Positions 61,458-64,000 of a stretch of 64,000 nucleotides of DNA are shown here, piece after piece; position 1 is the first letter of the stretch, and every line of letters starts with the position of its first letter. Made by a program: the position numbers and the translations under genes. The DNA comes from Mucilaginibacter phyllosphaerae. GTDB taxonomy: Bacteria; Bacteroidota; Bacteroidia; Sphingobacteriales; Sphingobacteriaceae. The notes under the pieces are model-generated. The model made no database searches. It was not told the DNA's origin and saw only the letters and a program-made list of their open reading frames with translations. The DNA lies in NCBI RefSeq assembly GCF_004378255.1, contig NZ_SNQG01000001.1, positions 434,001 through 498,000 on the forward strand, written 5' to 3'.

Positions 61458-63983
61458 TTATTTGATTGCTTTTTTATTTAACACATGATCCGCAGCCATC
61501 ACCAAAAAAAGGTAATCTGTAGTGCCGCCGCCCAGCACATACTCGCCCTGCTGCCATAGATACGGCCAGTTTAACAGCTCCGGAAAATCGGGCCGGATCA
61601 ACGCTGTGCCCGAAGTGATACCACCGGGGATGTAAGAAAGATCGGCACGGTTAAAGCCGTAGGCGGTAGTCATTGATTTTGCCCCTACACCCGATGCAAA
61701 GGATGAAGTATTAGCACCCGGATGGCAGCCCAATATAAAATTGATGGCATGCAGCATATATTCATCCGTAAAAATACCGGGGAAACTGGCATATAAAAAA
61801 TATTGCCTGTAGCCAAAGTTTTGTATGCCCCAGCCAGCCCCCCAGATGCTTGGCTCATAAGGCACACCATAAGGTGTTTTGCTGCCCTGCTGCTGTATTT
61901 TTGCATAAAGCTTTTTAACCGCACCGGTAATCGTATCGCGGTAAGCGGGGTTGTTTACCAGGCCCATGGTACGGCTAACCAGCCAGCCGGTATGCTCTAT
62001 ATTGCTTGCAATACCCGGTGCATTGGCAAGCAAAAAAGCTGCATATATGCTATCTTTTGTGGTGATGAGTAACTCGGTAGCCAGTGCAACTTTTTGCATG
62101 GGGTTTACGCCTGCGTTATTTTGCCATATCTGTTTGGCAATTTGCAGGCATTGTACCGAAAGGGTATCGTTATAACCTATCATCACCCGGCTGGCAGCTG
62201 CCAATGCGGCTGCGGTTTGTAAGCTGCGCGATGGATTATCCTCGGTAAACACCCAGCGGTCATCTGCCGGGGCTGGCTGGTTTAATACCGGGGTGGTATT
62301 AATGGCTCCGGTAATGTATGGTTTGTTATCGGTAATATTTGCGGCATCGCCCAACAGCACGTACTGCCTGATGGAAGGCTCGATAATACCGCGGTAAAAC
62401 CTGCCCATGGCCTGGTAACCCCCGGTTATAGATAACAAGCCGTGCTCTATCTGCTGCAAGATATCAGGCTTTCCGTCCGGCTGCTGTATCTCTACTACAT
62501 GATTATTCTGATCGATGGTGGTATTATCGTACCTGATGCCGAAAGCTTCATAAGCCAGCGTAAGGCCGTGCACCGTCTCTGCCTGCGATTCTACCCTCAG
62601 ATCAAAATCACCGGCATCGTGCCAAGCCCCACGGTTAAGAAAAGGCACGTTATCGCCGGGTTTAAATTTGGTGAGGGTGCTATGGCCAGAGATATACCCG
62701 TCGAAATGGTTAGAATCAACCGGCGCCATACGGGCATCATCCATGTGGCATAAGCCATGCCATACCCGGTATTTATCGTTAATGCGCATATGGCACATCT
62801 GGGCAGGCATAAAATAAGCTAATGTTGGCTGCCAAACGTCGTTTTTAAAAACAGCCGTACTTATCTGGAACGGCGCTGTTTGGTATGCGCCGTATTTGAC
62901 CACATACATTCCCGGGCTGGTAATGCGGCTAAAATCAAACTGCAGGTAGTGATACCTTAAAAAATCGCCCCATTCTGCAGGCGCCGCAGTTAATACCGCT
63001 TGCATCCCCCCGTTTTCGGCTACACGCATTAAAGATACCGCCGGCCGTTTTTTATCTTTACGGTCAAGTTCTATCACGGCTATTTTTTGCTGGGCCGGGT
63101 GGTACCCTACCTGTGATACCTGCACCACCGGGGCAGATTGCCAGCCATCTACAGCGTGCGGTGTTACCAGCCACTCTATGGCATTTTTTGCAGCCCCTTT
63201 CGCAATTAAAGAGCGTACCACAAACCAGCCGTTATTATGCTTTGCCCGCCCATCCAGCAGTTGCAGGTTACTGTCCTTTAAATTTTCGATGATCATCCGC
63301 TGGTCATCACTTTCCGGCGCAACGGTTAGCTTTTTGCCGGTGGCTAAAGGCATTACTTCGTTTTCGCCATAAGGGCTTTTGTACATCTGCCCGTTAGCCT
63401 GCGGCGTAAAAATACCAAACTGCTTATCCATGTAATAGGATCTGCCGTACAGGATACCCGGAAAAAGTTCTATATTAAAGCCTACCCTGCCTACCCACTC
63501 ATCAGGCAGGGGCTTATCCAGATCAATAATTATTTTAAAGGATTTACCTGCCGGCAACACCCGGATGTGGTATGCAAATTTAAGATCGGGATATATGATG
63601 GGGTTAAACCCCTTCCGGTCAATCTCGGGATTCGGATATTCCATCCGCACGCTTACTTCGCCCCTGGCCTTATCTATCACCCGCTTGCCTACCTTAGGGA
63701 TGGGCGACCACTGCCCCGGCGTCGGCTCCAGCCGCAGATCGCCGTTGGTGGCCACACGCTGCCCGTTCTGGATAATGCCTACCCCTCCCTGATGCCCCTC
63801 GGGGTAAAAATCATGCGCAAGCATAACGTTTACACCCTGGTACTCCAGGTATTCCAGCTTATTTAAAACCATTTGCCCGGCAGCCTTTTTACCCTGTGCC
63901 TTTACCTGTGTTATCTGCGCAGCCATTACCGCCAAAAAAATAAGGGCGTTGGCCAACAGCTTTTTATTATAAAAATTCATCAT
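61458..63983 (-). CDS. Glycoside hydrolase family 9 protein with CelD-type N-terminal domain
   Basis: 841 aa with signal peptide (ending QVKAQG). An N-terminal domain of about 280 residues resembles unassigned beta-sandwich modules; the CelD_N Ig-like domain (about 290-380; VSQVGYHPAQQKIAVIEL) precedes the GH9 (alpha/alpha)6 catalytic domain (about 390-835). The catalytic aspartates are in AWHDAGDFDL (about 465), and the C-terminal GEYVLGGGTTDYLF carries a candidate acid. The expected activity is endo- or exo-beta-1,4-glucanase. It is co-transcribed with GH26. Its promoter lies past the right edge. Confidence 0.88.
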   Translation of the reverse strand: MMNFYNKKLLANALIFLAVMAAQITQVKAQGKKAAGQMVLNKLEYLEYQGVNVMLAHDFYPEGHQGGVGIIQNGQRVATNGDLRLEPTPGQWSPIPKVGKRVIDKARGEVSVRMEYPNPEIDRKGFNPIIYPDLKFAYHIRVLPAGKSFKIIIDLDKPLPDEWVGRVGFNIELFPGILYGRSYYMDKQFGIFTPQANGQMYKSPYGENEVMPLATGKKLTVAPESDDQRMIIENLKDSNLQLLDGRAKHNNGWFVVRSLIAKGAAKNAIEWLVTPHAVDGWQSAPVVQVSQVGYHPAQQKIAVIELDRKDKKRPAVSLMRVAENGGMQAVLTAAPAEWGDFLRYHYLQFDFSRITSPGMYVVKYGAYQTAPFQISTAVFKNDVWQPTLAYFMPAQMCHMRINDKYRVWHGLCHMDDARMAPVDSNHFDGYISGHSTLTKFKPGDNVPFLNRGAWHDAGDFDLRVESQAETVHGLTLAYEAFGIRYDNTTIDQNNHVVEIQQPDGKPDILQQIEHGLLSITGGYQAMGRFYRGIIEPSIRQYVLLGDAANITDNKPYITGAINTTPVLNQPAPADDRWVFTEDNPSRSLQTAAALAAASRVMIGYNDTLSVQCLQIAKQIWQNNAGVNPMQKVALATELLITTKDSIYAAFLLANAPGIASNIEHTGWLVSRTMGLVNNPAYRDTITGAVKKLYAKIQQQGSKTPYGVPYEPSIWGAGWGIQNFGYRQYFLYASFPGIFTDEYMLHAINFILGCHPGANTSSFASGVGAKSMTTAYGFNRADLSYIPGGITSGTALIRPDFPELLNWPYLWQQGEYVLGGGTTDYLFLVMAADHVLNKKAIK

Positions 63984-64000
63984 AGTTTGTGTTTAAATTT

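Overview
The window looks like a chromosomal segment of a Bacteroidota bacterium, most likely Sphingobacteriaceae (Mucilaginibacter- or Pedobacter-like). The evidence is the gene content: a Bacteroidetes-type (subtype iii) type VI secretion system, SusC/SusD pairs, an ECF sigma/FecR pair, a hybrid two-component (HTCS) regulator, -7 boxes of the TAnnTTTG type, and few clear Shine-Dalgarno sequences. The genus is an inference from memory of these families; no 16S or marker gene is present. I saw no tRNA, rRNA, insertion sequence, prophage or CRISPR array.

Layout. (1) 1-11.2 kb: part of a T6SSiii locus. A minus-strand operon encodes membrane-complex proteins ending in TssR and then the ClpV ATPase, which runs off the left edge. 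On the plus strand are tssE-tssF and tssN-tssK, with tssG on the minus strand between them. (2) 11.2-21.5 kb: ECF sigma factor, FecR anti-sigma, STN-containing SusC, SusD, then a GldA-like ATPase with a fused GldF/GldG-like permease. (3) 21.6-27.0 kb: a redox and stress-type cassette with CinA-C amidase, DUF6766 membrane protein and Rieske/FAD oxidoreductase on one strand, and zinc alcohol dehydrogenase, SDR and DUF1810 on the other. (4) 27.1-34.8 kb: a surface-glycan or glycoconjugate cluster with a NodU-type carbamoyltransferase, GT2, two GT9 (heptosyltransferase-like), a GmhB-like phosphatase and two GT4-like glycosyltransferases. (5) 35.1-44.1 kb: a signalling cluster with two histidine kinases, two response regulators, a CheB, a CheB-CheR-PAS fusion and an embedded SSB paralogue. 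(6) 44.1-45.7 kb: a single-gene unit made of promoter, SAM-I riboswitch, cysteine desulfurase and terminator. (7) 45.7-64 kb: a polysaccharide utilisation locus, all on the minus strand, with GH9, GH26, an MFS sugar transporter, HTCS, SusC, SusD, a DUF1080-PA14 protein and a haem-binding sorbosone-dehydrogenase-like protein.

How the parts work together. In region 7 the HTCS probably senses a periplasmic oligosaccharide and binds a 15-bp direct repeat (21-bp period) upstream of susC. SusCD imports glycan, GH9 and GH26 cut beta-glucan or beta-mannan linkages, the MFS protein takes up the product, and the DUF1080 and haem proteins suggest an oxidative 3-keto-sugar branch. In region 6 a SAM-I aptamer sits in front of a lone cysteine desulfurase; by eye, the only good terminator reuses the 3' strand of the aptamer's P1 helix, which would give unusual switching logic. 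Region 2 links cell-surface signalling and TonB-dependent uptake to an ABC exporter-type complex. No single stretch is an obviously new system. The strongest points for follow-up are the riboswitch unit, the HTCS operator, the carbamoyl/heptose glycan cluster and the divergent T6SS promoter with its inverted repeat.
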